Shown here piece by piece: positions 1-8,717 of a DNA stretch of 64,000 bases. Under the pieces are notes generated by a model, which saw only the letters and a program-made list of their open reading frames with translations, did no database searches and was not told the origin of the DNA. The stretch comes from Cognatundibacterium luofuense. GTDB lineage: Bacteria > Pseudomonadota > Gammaproteobacteria > Burkholderiales > Burkholderiaceae_D. The position numbers and the translations under genes were made by a program. Each line of letters starts with the position of its first letter. Positions within the stretch are counted from its first letter, which is position 1. The stretch is taken from assembly GCF_018139685.1 (NCBI RefSeq), contig NZ_JAGSPN010000001.1, positions 186,001 to 250,000 on the forward strand, given 5' to 3'.

Positions 1-118
1 CGGAACCGCCAACCAGAATCAGGAACTGGCCATCTTCAATATGAAGGTTCACACCTTTTAAAATCTCGGCACCATTCGGGTACACCTTACGCACATCGCG
101 TATCAATAAGCTCGCCAT
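1..118 (-). CDS. Sugar ABC transporter ATP-binding protein (N-terminal 39 residues, cut by window edge)
   Basis: Only the first 39 residues are in the window. They begin MASLLIRDVRKVYPNGAEIL and run to LVGGS, just before the Walker A motif. This is the usual N-terminus of MalK/UgpC-type ATPases that energise carbohydrate importers from the cytoplasmic face. The ATG at 118 has a GGAG ribosome binding site a few bases upstream. It is the last visible gene of the minus-strand sugar operon and starts 63 bases after the second permease, so it is probably the dedicated ATPase of this importer. The rest of the gene lies outside the window. Confidence 0.85.
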   Translation of the reverse strand, partial: MASLLIRDVRKVYPNGAEILKGVNLHIEDGQFLILVGGS

Positions 119-180
119 TTATTCAGTCTCCTTCTGTTATTTCTTTATGTTGAATCTCCGCGTCGTTTCCGTTTCGCGGA

Positions 181-1044
181 TTATCCTTTGACCGCACCGG
201 CAGTCAGGCCGCGTACAAAGTATTTCCCGGCTACCAGATACAGCCCCAGCGTCGGCAATGCGGCAATGATGGCGGCAGCCATATTCACGTTGTATTCAGT
301 CACTCCGGTGGAGGTATTCACCAGATTATTCAGCGCTACCGTGACCGGCTGCGCATCGGTACCGCCGAACACCACGCCGAACAGGAAGTCATTCCAGATC
401 TGGGTGAACTGCCAGATGAAGCAGACCATGAAAATCGGTAGCGACAAAGGAAGAATCACGCTGCGGTAAATACGGAAAAAGCCTGCACCGTCTATACGTG
501 CTGCTTTCACCAGTTCATCCGGTACGCTGACGTAGTAATTACGGAAAAACAGCGTTGTAAATGCTACGCCGTACACGATATGCACCATGACGAGGCCAGT
601 CGTTGTATTCGACAAACCTGCCAGTCCGAGTAAGCGTGCCATCGGCAGTATCACGACCTGAAAAGGAATAAAACAGCCGACCATCAGTGCAGTAAAAACG
701 ATTTCGGAACCACGGAATTTCCAGTGCGCGAGTACATAGCCGTTGACGGAACCGATCATTGTGGAAATCAGTACCGCAGGCACAGTGATCCTGACTGAGT
801 TCCAGAAGTACGGCGCCAGTCCTTCACAACTGACACCGGTACAAGCTCCGCTCCAGGCTTTTTGCCAGGCTTGCAGGCTGATCTGATGTGGTAAGTCCAG
901 CAGATTGCTGCTGCGGATTTCATCCAGTGTTTTCACTGACGTGGTCAGCATGACGTACAAAGGCGCGAGGTAATACAAAGCGCACAGGAACAGCAGGGTA
1001 TAGATAAACAGACGGCCGATACGGCCCTGAGATTCAGCGCGCAC
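181..1044 (-). CDS. gtsC: Sugar ABC transporter permease, MalG/GtsC type
   Basis: This 287-residue inner-membrane protein has about six hydrophobic segments. It carries the cytoplasmic EAA loop that docks the ATPase (KAARIDGAGFFRIYRSVILP, around residues 185-205). MalG-like permeases pair with a MalF-like partner to form the translocation channel of carbohydrate ABC importers. Its start overlaps the end of the upstream permease by 11 bases, which indicates translational coupling. The name gtsC rests on the GtsA-like binding protein of the operon and on gene order, so the glucose-type substrate is inferred. Confidence 0.9.
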   Translation of the reverse strand: MRAESQGRIGRLFIYTLLFLCALYYLAPLYVMLTTSVKTLDEIRSSNLLDLPHQISLQAWQKAWSGACTGVSCEGLAPYFWNSVRITVPAVLISTMIGSVNGYVLAHWKFRGSEIVFTALMVGCFIPFQVVILPMARLLGLAGLSNTTTGLVMVHIVYGVAFTTLFFRNYYVSVPDELVKAARIDGAGFFRIYRSVILPLSLPIFMVCFIWQFTQIWNDFLFGVVFGGTDAQPVTVALNNLVNTSTGVTEYNVNMAAAIIAALPTLGLYLVAGKYFVRGLTAGAVKG

Positions 1045-1975
1045 GGCTGGCCTCCTTTGTTTCCAGATAGATCAGTGGTACCAGTACCGCCAGCACTGTC
1101 ATCAGCATCATCATGGCCGATGCAGCTCCCAGACCCAGTTGCCCGCGAGTGAACGAAAACTGGTACATAAAAATGGCGGGGACATCTGATGAGGTGCCGG
1201 GGCCACCGGCTGTCAGTGCCATCACCAGATCGAAACTTTTAATCGCGATATGACTGAGCACCAGTAAGACGCTGAAAAACACCGGACGCAGTGCCGGGAT
1301 GACTATCTTGCGGTAAATCACAGGCAGGCTGGCGCCATCCACCATCGCTGCTTTGATGATGCTGTCATCCACGCCGCGCAGACCAGCCAGAAATAATGCC
1401 ATCACAAAACCGGATGACTGCCAGACGCCTGCAATGACCACGGTGTAAATTGCCATATCGGAATCGACCAGCCAGTCCATAGAAAAACCGGTGTAGCCCC
1501 AGTCATGCAGCATCTTTTCCAGACCGAGTCCGGGATTCAATATCCATTTCCATGCTGCGCCGGTCACGATAAAAGACAAGGCCATCGGATACAGATAAAT
1601 CGCGCGCAGTGCGCCTTCAAAGCGGATTTTCTGATCAAGAAAAACTGCCAGCAACAGGCCGGTAATCAGGCAAATCAGAATGAACAAGCCACCGAAAATG
1701 CCCAGATTGGCGGCAGAAGTCCACCAGCGGTCAAGTTCGAATAAGGTCTGATACTGCTCCAGGCCGGCAAACTCGTAATTCGGCATCAGTCTGGATTCTG
1801 TCAGCGACAGCCACGCTGTCAAAGCAATGAAACCGTAGACAAACAGTAATGAAGCCAGCACAGTGGGCGATAACACCAGTCTGGGTAACCAGCGATCACC
1901 AAGATGGACCAGCCGCCGGGTAAGTGGCAGGCTGACGGGGGATGCAACAGGGGAAGACGGAAGACTGACCGACAT
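1034..1975 (-). CDS. gtsB: Sugar ABC transporter permease, MalF/GtsB type
   Basis: This 313-residue permease has about six membrane segments. Its EAA-type coupling loop reads KAAMVDGASLPVIYRKIVIP. The start at 1975 (MSVSLPSSP) is chosen because a CCGGAG ribosome binding site lies just upstream. A longer reading from 2059 would add a 28-residue, non-hydrophobic, Cys-rich tail that does not look coding. The gene sits between the binding-protein gene, 142 bases upstream across two stem-loops, and the second permease, which it overlaps. It should form a heterodimeric membrane pore with that permease. Confidence 0.9.
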   Translation of the reverse strand: MSVSLPSSPVASPVSLPLTRRLVHLGDRWLPRLVLSPTVLASLLFVYGFIALTAWLSLTESRLMPNYEFAGLEQYQTLFELDRWWTSAANLGIFGGLFILICLITGLLLAVFLDQKIRFEGALRAIYLYPMALSFIVTGAAWKWILNPGLGLEKMLHDWGYTGFSMDWLVDSDMAIYTVVIAGVWQSSGFVMALFLAGLRGVDDSIIKAAMVDGASLPVIYRKIVIPALRPVFFSVLLVLSHIAIKSFDLVMALTAGGPGTSSDVPAIFMYQFSFTRGQLGLGAASAMMMLMTVLAVLVPLIYLETKEASRAR

Positions 1976-2007
1976 ACGCAAATTCTCCGGGACTGCAGCG
2001 GAGCATC

Positions 2008-2044
2008 TGCCTGCCATACACATTTCTGTGTCGGGTGGCAGGCA
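2008..2044 (-). other. Stem-loop between binding protein and permease genes
   Basis: TGCCTGCCA (2008-2016) pairs with TGGCAGGCA (2036-2044), and inner ACAC/GTGT bases extend the stem. There is no T-run, so it is more likely an RNA-stabilising or attenuating hairpin. In many ABC operons such a hairpin raises binding-protein levels over those of the permeases. The role is inferred from position. Confidence 0.6.
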
Positions 2045-2075
2045 AAGATGATGCGCCACTGCCTGAACTGATACT

Positions 2076-2110
2076 GCCTGCCGCTGCGCGTTTGTACTCA
2101 GCGGCGAGGC
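2076..2110 (-). other. Second stem-loop just after the binding-protein stop codon
   Basis: GCCGCTG (2080-2086) pairs with CAGCGGC (2099-2105). Flanking GCCT/AGGC extends the stem past a one-base bulge. It lies immediately downstream of the binding-protein gene on the minus strand and again lacks a T-run. Together with the hairpin at 2008-2044 it makes a tandem intercistronic structure. Confidence 0.55.
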
Positions 2111-2117
2111 AAGTCGC

Positions 2118-3371
2118 TTATTTCGCTTTAACGGCTTTGACCAGTGCCTGAACGGCTGCCTGTGATGTCATCGTCGAGTTCATAAAGCGAGCGACCACAT
2201 CCTGAATGGCGCCGGCTTTGGCAGAATCAATCGCCATACCATGTGCCATACTCGGTACCAGACCGCCGGATTTGCTGGTGGCATCCATGTCATCCATGGA
2301 TTTCAGCGCGCAACTGTCAAACTTCGCGCGTGACACTCCGGCACGGGCCGGAATGGAGCCTTTGTTCAGATTGAATACTTCCTGAAATTCCGGACTCATG
2401 ACCGCATTTGCCAGAGTCAGCTGTGCTTTTTGCTGATCCGCACCTTTTACATTAAACATCGCCAGAGAATCGATATTGAAGGTGAAGGCTTTTTCGGTTC
2501 CCGGTGCTGGCAGGCACAGATAGTCTTTACCCGGTTGTTTGCCCGCAGCACTGAATTCGCCTTTGGCCCAGTCGCCCATAAACTGCATACCGGCTTTACC
2601 GTTGATCACCATAGCCGTTGCCAGATTCCAGTCGCGACCAGCAGCATCTTTATCAATATACGTTTTGATTTTTGCCAGTGTGTCGAAGGCTTTGATCATG
2701 GTCGGGCTGTTCAGACTGCCAGGGTCAAGTTGTACCAGTGCTTTCTGGTAAAAAGCCGCACCACCAGTACCCAGAACCACAGATTCAAACACTGTTGCAT
2801 CCTGCCAGGGCTGGCCACCGTGGGCGATGGCGATCAGGCCTGCTTTTTTGATTTTGTCTGCAGCAACAAAAAATTCATCAAAATTCGTCGGTGCGGTAGC
2901 ACCGGCTTTTTTGAGTACTTCCGGATTAACCCACAGCCAGTTAACACGATGCACATTGACCGGAACTGCAACATAATGTCCTTTGTATTTCATGACATCT
3001 GATACAACCTTCGGCAGGCTCGCATCCCATTTACCATCCTTAGCCGCTGCATCAATATTGGCCAGCACGCCTTCTTTGCCCCATTCCTGAATCGAGGGAC
3101 CTTTAATTTGCGCCGCTGTCGGTGCACTGCCTGCAATTACACGTGCTTTGAGCGCAGTCATGGCGTTTTCACCACCACCGCCAGCAACCGCGAAATCTTT
3201 CCAGCTCACACCTTTGGCTTCCATCAGTTTTTTCAGTTCTGCGGCAGATTTTGCTTCGCCACCGGATGTCCAGTAATGCAGAACTTCAACTTCCGTTGCC
3301 ATGGCGGACAGCGGAACCAGCATCAGACCGGCAGCAGTCAGCGTCGCTTGTGCAATGTGTTTGAGTTTCAT
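2118..3371 (-). CDS. gtsA: Periplasmic sugar-binding protein of ABC importer, GtsA-like
   Basis: This 417-residue protein has a signal peptide (about residues 1-25, cleavage after AMA). The mature part begins TEVEVLHYWTSGGE. From memory of the family, stretches such as AVAGGGGENAMTALK, VPVNVHRVNWLWVN, AHGGQPWQDATVFE and MGDWAKGEF closely match Pseudomonas GtsA, the glucose-binding protein. The ATG at 3371 follows an AGGAG site; the upstream in-frame extension has no signal-peptide logic. It captures sugar in the periplasm and delivers it to the permease pair downstream. A LamB-type porin precedes it in the operon. A diverged paralogue lies at 5211-6506. Confidence 0.92.
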   Translation of the reverse strand: MKLKHIAQATLTAAGLMLVPLSAMATEVEVLHYWTSGGEAKSAAELKKLMEAKGVSWKDFAVAGGGGENAMTALKARVIAGSAPTAAQIKGPSIQEWGKEGVLANIDAAAKDGKWDASLPKVVSDVMKYKGHYVAVPVNVHRVNWLWVNPEVLKKAGATAPTNFDEFFVAADKIKKAGLIAIAHGGQPWQDATVFESVVLGTGGAAFYQKALVQLDPGSLNSPTMIKAFDTLAKIKTYIDKDAAGRDWNLATAMVINGKAGMQFMGDWAKGEFSAAGKQPGKDYLCLPAPGTEKAFTFNIDSLAMFNVKGADQQKAQLTLANAVMSPEFQEVFNLNKGSIPARAGVSRAKFDSCALKSMDDMDATSKSGGLVPSMAHGMAIDSAKAGAIQDVVARFMNSTMTSQAAVQALVKAVKAK

Positions 3372-3433
3372 GTTTGTATCTCCTGAATTGCGCATTCTGA
3401 CGATACGGTCAGATGCGTCTCTGTGCATGAAGG

Positions 3434-3451
3434 GCGCCGGCATGGCGGCGC
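3434..3451 (-). other. Short GC hairpin between porin and binding-protein genes
   Basis: GCGCCG (3434-3439) and CGGCGC (3446-3451) form a six-pair stem with a six-base loop. It lies in the 119-base gap between the LamB-like porin gene and gtsA. No T-run follows, so it is not a clear terminator. Confidence 0.45.
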
Positions 3452-3490
3452 GTGATCAGATTGAATATTTGTCAGTTGTGTCGTGCCGGA

Positions 3491-4747
3491 TCAGAACCAG
3501 GTTTCCAGCTGAATACCGACGGAAGTGCCGCTGGTGTTATTGCCATAGACCGGGCCGGAGTTATTGCTGGCGTTGACGGCAGCTGTTGCTGCGTTATTCC
3601 ATTTGCCGTAAGTAACAAAAGCGCGCAGTTCAGGACGTGACCAGTAACTTTCGCCCATGGTGATGGTCGGTGCGATCGTCAGTTTGGTCAAGCGCAGCGC
3701 TTCGCCACCGTTAGGCTGGGTCACGCGGCTGGTGCCGAGTTCAGCCTGCAGTTTGAAGTTTTGTGTGAATGCATACACAGGACGGGTACCCAGCGTTGTC
3801 CAGGTGGAAGAACCGCCTGCATTCGATTTATCACGCTGCATTAAAGCAACGAATTCCATACTGAACTGGCGGGTAGGCTGAATTACCAGATCATTGAAAA
3901 TACGCAGACGTGTGACGTCGGAGCCAAGCAGCGTGCTGCCGGAACTGCCGATACGACCACAGCAAGGGCCGCCAACGCCAGTGCCGGGGCCGACACCGTA
4001 TTGAATACCGAAGGTATTGCTGCCGCCCAAGACTTTGTCTTGTTTGTGGAACACGGATAATTGCCATCCGTTGTGACGGTCTGTTCCCTGTGCGCTGATC
4101 AGCGACACTGCCGCATCGATCGTACCATCCTGATTGACGGGCAAACCTTCATACGCAAAGTTCTGACGCAGGGCTGCATCGCTGCTCAGTTGTTTGCCGG
4201 TTTTCGGATCAAACACATTGCTGTCGTTGTCTTTAAAAATCGCATAGCTGGCTTTGCCCGGACCAAAACCGATTTTGTCGAAACCACCACCGGTGCCGTT
4301 CAGGTTGATGTACTGCAGATCCAGCATATGAATATCAGGCCGGAAGTAATAGCGCTTACCAATCCATGCCACACCACCGTTCAGAAAATCCAGACCTTTG
4401 GCTTCAACATAAGCTTTCGCAATTTCAGGTTTGGCATTGCCGAAATCAGAACCGTTCTTGTACGCATCCAGCCAGAATGTGCCGACAAAGCTCACACCAT
4501 TGGCGGACTTTGCCAGTTCCTTGGTGTAACCGCCTTCAAAGTAGCTGTCGCATTCATTGCCGAGCCGGTACTTCATGGTATTGCCGCCGAGATCGAAACA
4601 GCTTTGCGGACCTTTTTCCGAGCTGCTGCCTGCACCGGCGCGCAGGTAGCCGTGAAATTCACCTTCTGCATCGCTGGCGTGTGCCATACCTGCGCTCAGG
4701 GCGAGCGCGACCAACGCGGACATACCGCGCAGTTTGCTGTATTTCAT
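3491..4747 (-). CDS. LamB-family sugar porin (maltoporin-like)
   Basis: This 418-residue outer-membrane protein has a signal peptide ending near GMAHA. The mature start is EGEFHGYLRAGAG, followed by QSCFDLGGNTMKYRLGNECDSYFEGGY. These match the LamB N-terminal pattern of FHGYxRxG, a Cys and KYRLGNEC. The last residues QLETWF end in an aromatic residue, as outer-membrane barrels usually do. Start 4747 has a GGAG site; the upstream extension to 4867 is not signal-like. It is the first gene of the sugar ABC operon and should bring the sugar across the outer membrane. Pseudomonas gts operons use OprB instead, so a LamB-type porin here is a local variation. Confidence 0.92.
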   Translation of the reverse strand: MKYSKLRGMSALVALALSAGMAHASDAEGEFHGYLRAGAGSSSEKGPQSCFDLGGNTMKYRLGNECDSYFEGGYTKELAKSANGVSFVGTFWLDAYKNGSDFGNAKPEIAKAYVEAKGLDFLNGGVAWIGKRYYFRPDIHMLDLQYINLNGTGGGFDKIGFGPGKASYAIFKDNDSNVFDPKTGKQLSSDAALRQNFAYEGLPVNQDGTIDAAVSLISAQGTDRHNGWQLSVFHKQDKVLGGSNTFGIQYGVGPGTGVGGPCCGRIGSSGSTLLGSDVTRLRIFNDLVIQPTRQFSMEFVALMQRDKSNAGGSSTWTTLGTRPVYAFTQNFKLQAELGTSRVTQPNGGEALRLTKLTIAPTITMGESYWSRPELRAFVTYGKWNNAATAAVNASNNSGPVYGNNTSGTSVGIQLETWF

Positions 4748-5210
4748 GTTGTCTCCGTCTTTTTTATCTGAGTGTTTTCTGAGGTGCCACAGCATGCGGA
4801 ACGCAGGGATTGAGGGGAACCGCATGCTGGTTTTGTTGTGGCAGGCAGACATTAACAGCGGGGTCAATGTGATACCAGTGTACTGTGGCTGAATCAGTGG
4901 ATGTGATTTAAGTATTTGATTTATATAGGAAATTTAAAATTTCGTAACATCGCGTGCTTACATAACTTTACAAAGCAGCGATCAGCGCAATTGTGGTCTG
5001 TATCTGTAAAGGCTTGTCTGCAGAGGAAAAACCGGATTGATCATCGTTGCAAGGCTTCGCAAGACAGGCTCACACTTCTTTACAAAGACCTATGCTTTTT
5101 TACCTCGGTAAGCTGACGGGTTTGCGCTATAGTTTGTGCCGAGACAAAGAAGGATCCGAACGGTGCAAACAGAACAACAAGATTTCTTGCCCGCGGAGGA
5201 AGGTACACGT
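4748..5210. promoter_or_regulatory. Divergent promoter region with repeated CTTTACAAAG boxes
   Basis: This 463-base gap separates the minus-strand sugar operon from the plus-strand binding-protein/two-component operon. It contains two identical 10-mers CTTTACAAAG (4966-4975 and 5078-5087). CTGTAAAG (5004-5011) is the reverse-orientation half of the same motif. A perfect palindrome GAAATTTAAAATTTC lies at 4929-4943. Repeated boxes between divergent operons suit an OmpR-family regulator, and the regulator encoded at 6484-7197 is the obvious candidate. No promoter elements are assigned with confidence. Confidence 0.5.
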
Positions 5211-6506
5211 ATGCAGCAACGCCACGGCAATAAGTGGTTCCGGCTGTTCATACCATGTCTGCTGACAATCAGCGGTTCAGCAGTACAGGCGCAGTCAGTG
5301 CAGGTTTTGCACTGGTGGAAATCCCTCAGCGAGCAACAGGCAGTCAATCTTCTGACCACAAAGCTGGCGCAGGATAATCTGCAATGGCGTGACGGACTGG
5401 TGCCGAGTGGCTCCGGTGTCGGCGCCAGTATCGTACTCAAAAGCCGCATTCTTGCCGGAAATGCGCCGGAAGCGGCGCAACTGAACGGCGTATTGTTATC
5501 CGAATGGGCAGAGCTCGGTTTGCTGCTGGATATTGATAATGTGGCGCATGCCGGTAAATGGGAAAAAAATCTGTTTCCCAGAGTCTGGAATCTGATACAG
5601 GCAAAAAATCATGTTATTGCAGCGCCGCTCGGTGTGCACAGAATTAATACACTTTTTTATAATAAGAAAATTTTCAGTAAACTGGAAATTGAGCCGCCAT
5701 CGACCTGGGATGAATTCGATCAGGTTGTGCGTAAATTACAGCAGGCCGGAATTACGCCGCTGGCCCAAAGCAGCGAAATCTGGCAGGTGGCAACGCTGTT
5801 CGAAACGGTTTTGCTGTCAGTCTCCAGCCCTGCGTTTTATCAGGATGTATTTGTGCGCAAGCAACCGTCGGCAATTATGGATGCACGGTTCGCCCAGGCT
5901 TTAAAACGCTTGCGCTTGCTGAAAAAAGCGATGCCGAACCCAGTGTCCGATAAGTTATGGATGGATCTGAGCCGTCAGTTAGCCGATGGGCAGGCCGGTA
6001 TGCTGATTATGGGAGACTGGGTCAAGGGTGAGCTGAATGCATTAGGATTGAGTACTGACGCCGGTTTTTCCTGCGTTGCAGTCCCCGGTACTACACCTTA
6101 TCATATTTATGATATTGATACGCTGGTCATGCTGGCAAAAGACAGCAGTAAACGCAGCGCACAGGAAAAACTCGCGCAGTGGGTAGTCTCACCTTCACTG
6201 CAACAGGAATACAATCAGGTAAAGGGTTCTATTCCGGTGCTGAAAAATCCCGATCTGAGCAAAATGGACAGTTGCGCCAGAGATGCGTGGAAAGTGTTTT
6301 CCAGCGGTGCTGCTGCACAGGTTCCGAGTTTTGCTCACCGGATGGCAACCGATGAAATTTCCAGAGATGCGATGATGAGTGAAATCCATCGCTTTTTCAT
6401 GGATGATCAGATGACCGTAGCGGAAGCACAGAAACGCATGGCAACCATGGTGCGTGCCCTTCCGAAAAATAGAGCAGGCAATGATGCGCAAGATACTAAT
6501 CGTTGA
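5211..6506 (+). CDS. GtsA-like periplasmic sugar-binding protein paralogue in two-component operon
   Basis: This 431-residue protein starts at the ATG at 5211, after GGAGGA at 5195-5200. A signal peptide ends near AVQA, and the mature part begins QSVQVLHWWKSLSEQ. It aligns along its length with the binding protein at 2118-3371: HWWKS versus HYWTS, VHRINTLFYN versus VHRVNWLWVN, and MGDWVKGEL versus MGDWAKGEF. Positions expected to face ligand differ: one Trp is lost from the VHR loop, and GGQPWQD is replaced by SSEIWQV. Its stop lies inside the response-regulator gene (23-base overlap). I infer it serves sugar sensing by the adjacent kinase rather than transport. Confidence 0.88.
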   Translation: MQQRHGNKWFRLFIPCLLTISGSAVQAQSVQVLHWWKSLSEQQAVNLLTTKLAQDNLQWRDGLVPSGSGVGASIVLKSRILAGNAPEAAQLNGVLLSEWAELGLLLDIDNVAHAGKWEKNLFPRVWNLIQAKNHVIAAPLGVHRINTLFYNKKIFSKLEIEPPSTWDEFDQVVRKLQQAGITPLAQSSEIWQVATLFETVLLSVSSPAFYQDVFVRKQPSAIMDARFAQALKRLRLLKKAMPNPVSDKLWMDLSRQLADGQAGMLIMGDWVKGELNALGLSTDAGFSCVAVPGTTPYHIYDIDTLVMLAKDSSKRSAQEKLAQWVVSPSLQQEYNQVKGSIPVLKNPDLSKMDSCARDAWKVFSSGAAAQVPSFAHRMATDEISRDAMMSEIHRFFMDDQMTVAEAQKRMATMVRALPKNRAGNDAQDTNR

Positions 6507-7197
6507 TGATGACCAGAAAACCCGTAGTTTGTTAAAAACTTATCTGGAAAAAAATCAGTATGAAGTCAAACTCGCCCATAACGGCGAGTCTTTTCTGACA
6601 GAGTTTCAGCGCTACAGCGATGAGTTATCGCTGGTAATACTGGATGTGATGCTGCCCGATACGGACGGCTTTGCCTTATGCAAAACAGTGCGCCAGAAAT
6701 CGAATATTCCTATCATCATGCTGACGGCAAGTTCGGATGATACGGATCGTATTGTCGGGCTTGAGTTAGGGGCAGATGATTACATCGCTAAGCCATATAA
6801 TCCGCGTGAACTGCTGGCCCGCATTAAGGCTATTCACCGGCGCGTAGGAACCGAGAGCGCAGGTGCGCCGCGTTATTATCGCTTTGCCGGATTCACGATG
6901 GATACCGTCGAACGTTCCGTGGTGGATGCCGACGGCGAGTTGATTGCGCTGACCGGTATGGATTTTCAGTTACTCAAGTATTTCGTTGAACATCCGGGTG
7001 ATATTCTGGATCGCAATGTGCTCAGCGAGGAAACGCGCGGTCGCGATTCCGGCCCGCTGGACCGTTCACTGGATGTGCAGATCAGTCGCTTGCGTTTGCG
7101 TTTGCATGATGATGGCAAACAGCCGCAACTGATTAAAACAGTGCGCGGTGCCGGTTATGTATTTTCAGCGGATGTCAGTTCAGGCGGCGCTGCATGA
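6484..7197 (+). CDS. OmpR-family response regulator
   Basis: This 237-residue regulator has an N-terminal receiver domain (MRKILIVDDDQ) with phospho-acceptor Asp54 in VILDVMLPD. Switch Thr81 and Lys103 (AKPYNP) are present. The C-terminal winged helix ends KTVRGAGYVFSAD. ATGs occur at 6481 and 6484; 6484 gives better spacing to GCAGG. The gene overlaps the end of the binding-protein gene and the start of the kinase gene (ATGA at 7194), so the three are probably co-translated. It resembles GltR/GtrR-type glucose regulators by context and probably controls the divergent sugar operon. Confidence 0.95.
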   Translation: MRKILIVDDDQKTRSLLKTYLEKNQYEVKLAHNGESFLTEFQRYSDELSLVILDVMLPDTDGFALCKTVRQKSNIPIIMLTASSDDTDRIVGLELGADDYIAKPYNPRELLARIKAIHRRVGTESAGAPRYYRFAGFTMDTVERSVVDADGELIALTGMDFQLLKYFVEHPGDILDRNVLSEETRGRDSGPLDRSLDVQISRLRLRLHDDGKQPQLIKTVRGAGYVFSADVSSGGAA

Positions 7198-8717
7198 GTC
7201 AGCATGAAAGCCAGAACGGCGCGGATACGCCGGTATCGCGCTTGCAGCGCAGACTGGCGCAATGGATGCCGCAGTCACTGCTGGGGCGTCTGAGTCTGGT
7301 GATGCTGGCCGGTGTGATGCTGGTACAGTTTGCCGGTAATGCGATCTGGGCAGCCCAGATGCGCAAGGAAGCACGTGCTGAAGTGCGTACTGCTGCAGAC
7401 CATCTGGGTCACAGTGCAGCCAGCAGTCTGCGCTATTTTCTGAGTTTACCGGTCAATTACCGTGGTCTTGTAATACAGCAATTCCGCGAAATGGGCGGCA
7501 CACGGTTTTTTGCGAATCTGACCGATGGCCCGGTCAGCATGACGCCGTTTGCTGATCAGGAATTATCGGTGCTGGCGGTGCAACAGGTACACAAGGTCAT
7601 ACAGCATGAATTACCGGCAATTCGGCAGGTGCAGGTCGGCTTCGCCTGGCCGCAGGATCTGCGTTTTTCCAATGACGGTACCGGTATCAGCGATGTACCG
7701 GATAAGTGGGTCGAGCATATTCTGGTGACACGGCCTAAACCAGCACCGGTCATGGTGATACAGGCTGAACTGGAAAGCGGTAACTGGCTGTATCTGGCGA
7801 CGCTGATGCCTAACCCGTATTTTCTGAATGGCAGCGATCCGTTCTCCGGTGATCGCGTCATCTTGCAAGTGCTGACACTGCTGGCAGTGTTTGTGTTGTC
7901 GCTGTTGGTTGTGCGCTGGATTACCCGTCCGCTGGCGGCATTGTCGTCAGCAGCAGATGCTTTCGGTCAGGGTGACAGCGTTCCTGCTTTGCCCGATACC
8001 GGTAGTAAAGAATTTCTGAATACAGCACGGGCTTTTGCGCTGATGCGTGATCGCATACAGCGTTATATCGAAGACCGCGAGCGCTTGTTTGTGTCGATCT
8101 CACATGACTTGCGAACGCCGATCATGCGTCTGAAATTGCGGACGGAATTACTGGATGACGATGCCACCCGCAGCGAGTTTCATGATGATCTGGATGAACT
8201 CGATATGATGGTGAAGGGTGCGCTGCAATGTGTGAAAGACAGTGATATCCATGAAAATCCGACCGCGATTCGCCTTGATGCGCTGATCGGGCGCATGGTC
8301 AGAGATGTCAAACTGAGCGGGCACGCAATCGCATTTGAACCGAGCGGTATCTCCGTAGTTGCTAAACCGCTGGCGTTAAAGCGGGCGATCAGTAATCTGC
8401 TGAATAACGCGCTGCATTATGGCAAAGATGTCGGTATCGCTGTGCAACAGACAGAGTCTTATGTTGATATTATGATCCGTGATCATGGTCCCGGCGTAGC
8501 CGAACAGGCACTGGCTACCTTATTTGATCCTTATGTGCGCTTAGAGCACGGACGGCAGAGCAATCAGTCCGGTATGGGCTTGGGTCTCGGCATTGCACGC
8601 GACATTGTGCAGGCACATCACGGACAACTGATATTGCAGAATGCGCCGGGCGGTGGTTTGCTGGCTTGCATACGATTGCCGGTTAGTAATCACGATCAAT
8701 CGCAGCCAGCGTCCTGA
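7194..8717 (+). CDS. Sensor histidine kinase with periplasmic domain
   Basis: This 507-residue inner-membrane kinase has TM1 at about 32-54 and a periplasmic sensor region at about 55-220. TM2 is at about 222-242, followed by a HAMP linker (RWITRPLAALSSAADAFGQGD). HisKA has His304 in SISHDLRTP. The ATPase domain has the N-box NLLNNALHYG (401-410), DHGPG (430-434) and GMGLGLG (460-466). All catalytic motifs are intact. The start codon shares ATGA with the regulator stop. The roughly 165-residue periplasmic domain could touch the binding protein encoded upstream. That contact is inferred from the operon and not visible in sequence. Confidence 0.95.
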   Translation: MSQHESQNGADTPVSRLQRRLAQWMPQSLLGRLSLVMLAGVMLVQFAGNAIWAAQMRKEARAEVRTAADHLGHSAASSLRYFLSLPVNYRGLVIQQFREMGGTRFFANLTDGPVSMTPFADQELSVLAVQQVHKVIQHELPAIRQVQVGFAWPQDLRFSNDGTGISDVPDKWVEHILVTRPKPAPVMVIQAELESGNWLYLATLMPNPYFLNGSDPFSGDRVILQVLTLLAVFVLSLLVVRWITRPLAALSSAADAFGQGDSVPALPDTGSKEFLNTARAFALMRDRIQRYIEDRERLFVSISHDLRTPIMRLKLRTELLDDDATRSEFHDDLDELDMMVKGALQCVKDSDIHENPTAIRLDALIGRMVRDVKLSGHAIAFEPSGISVVAKPLALKRAISNLLNNALHYGKDVGIAVQQTESYVDIMIRDHGPGVAEQALATLFDPYVRLEHGRQSNQSGMGLGLGIARDIVQAHHGQLILQNAPGGGLLACIRLPVSNHDQSQPAS

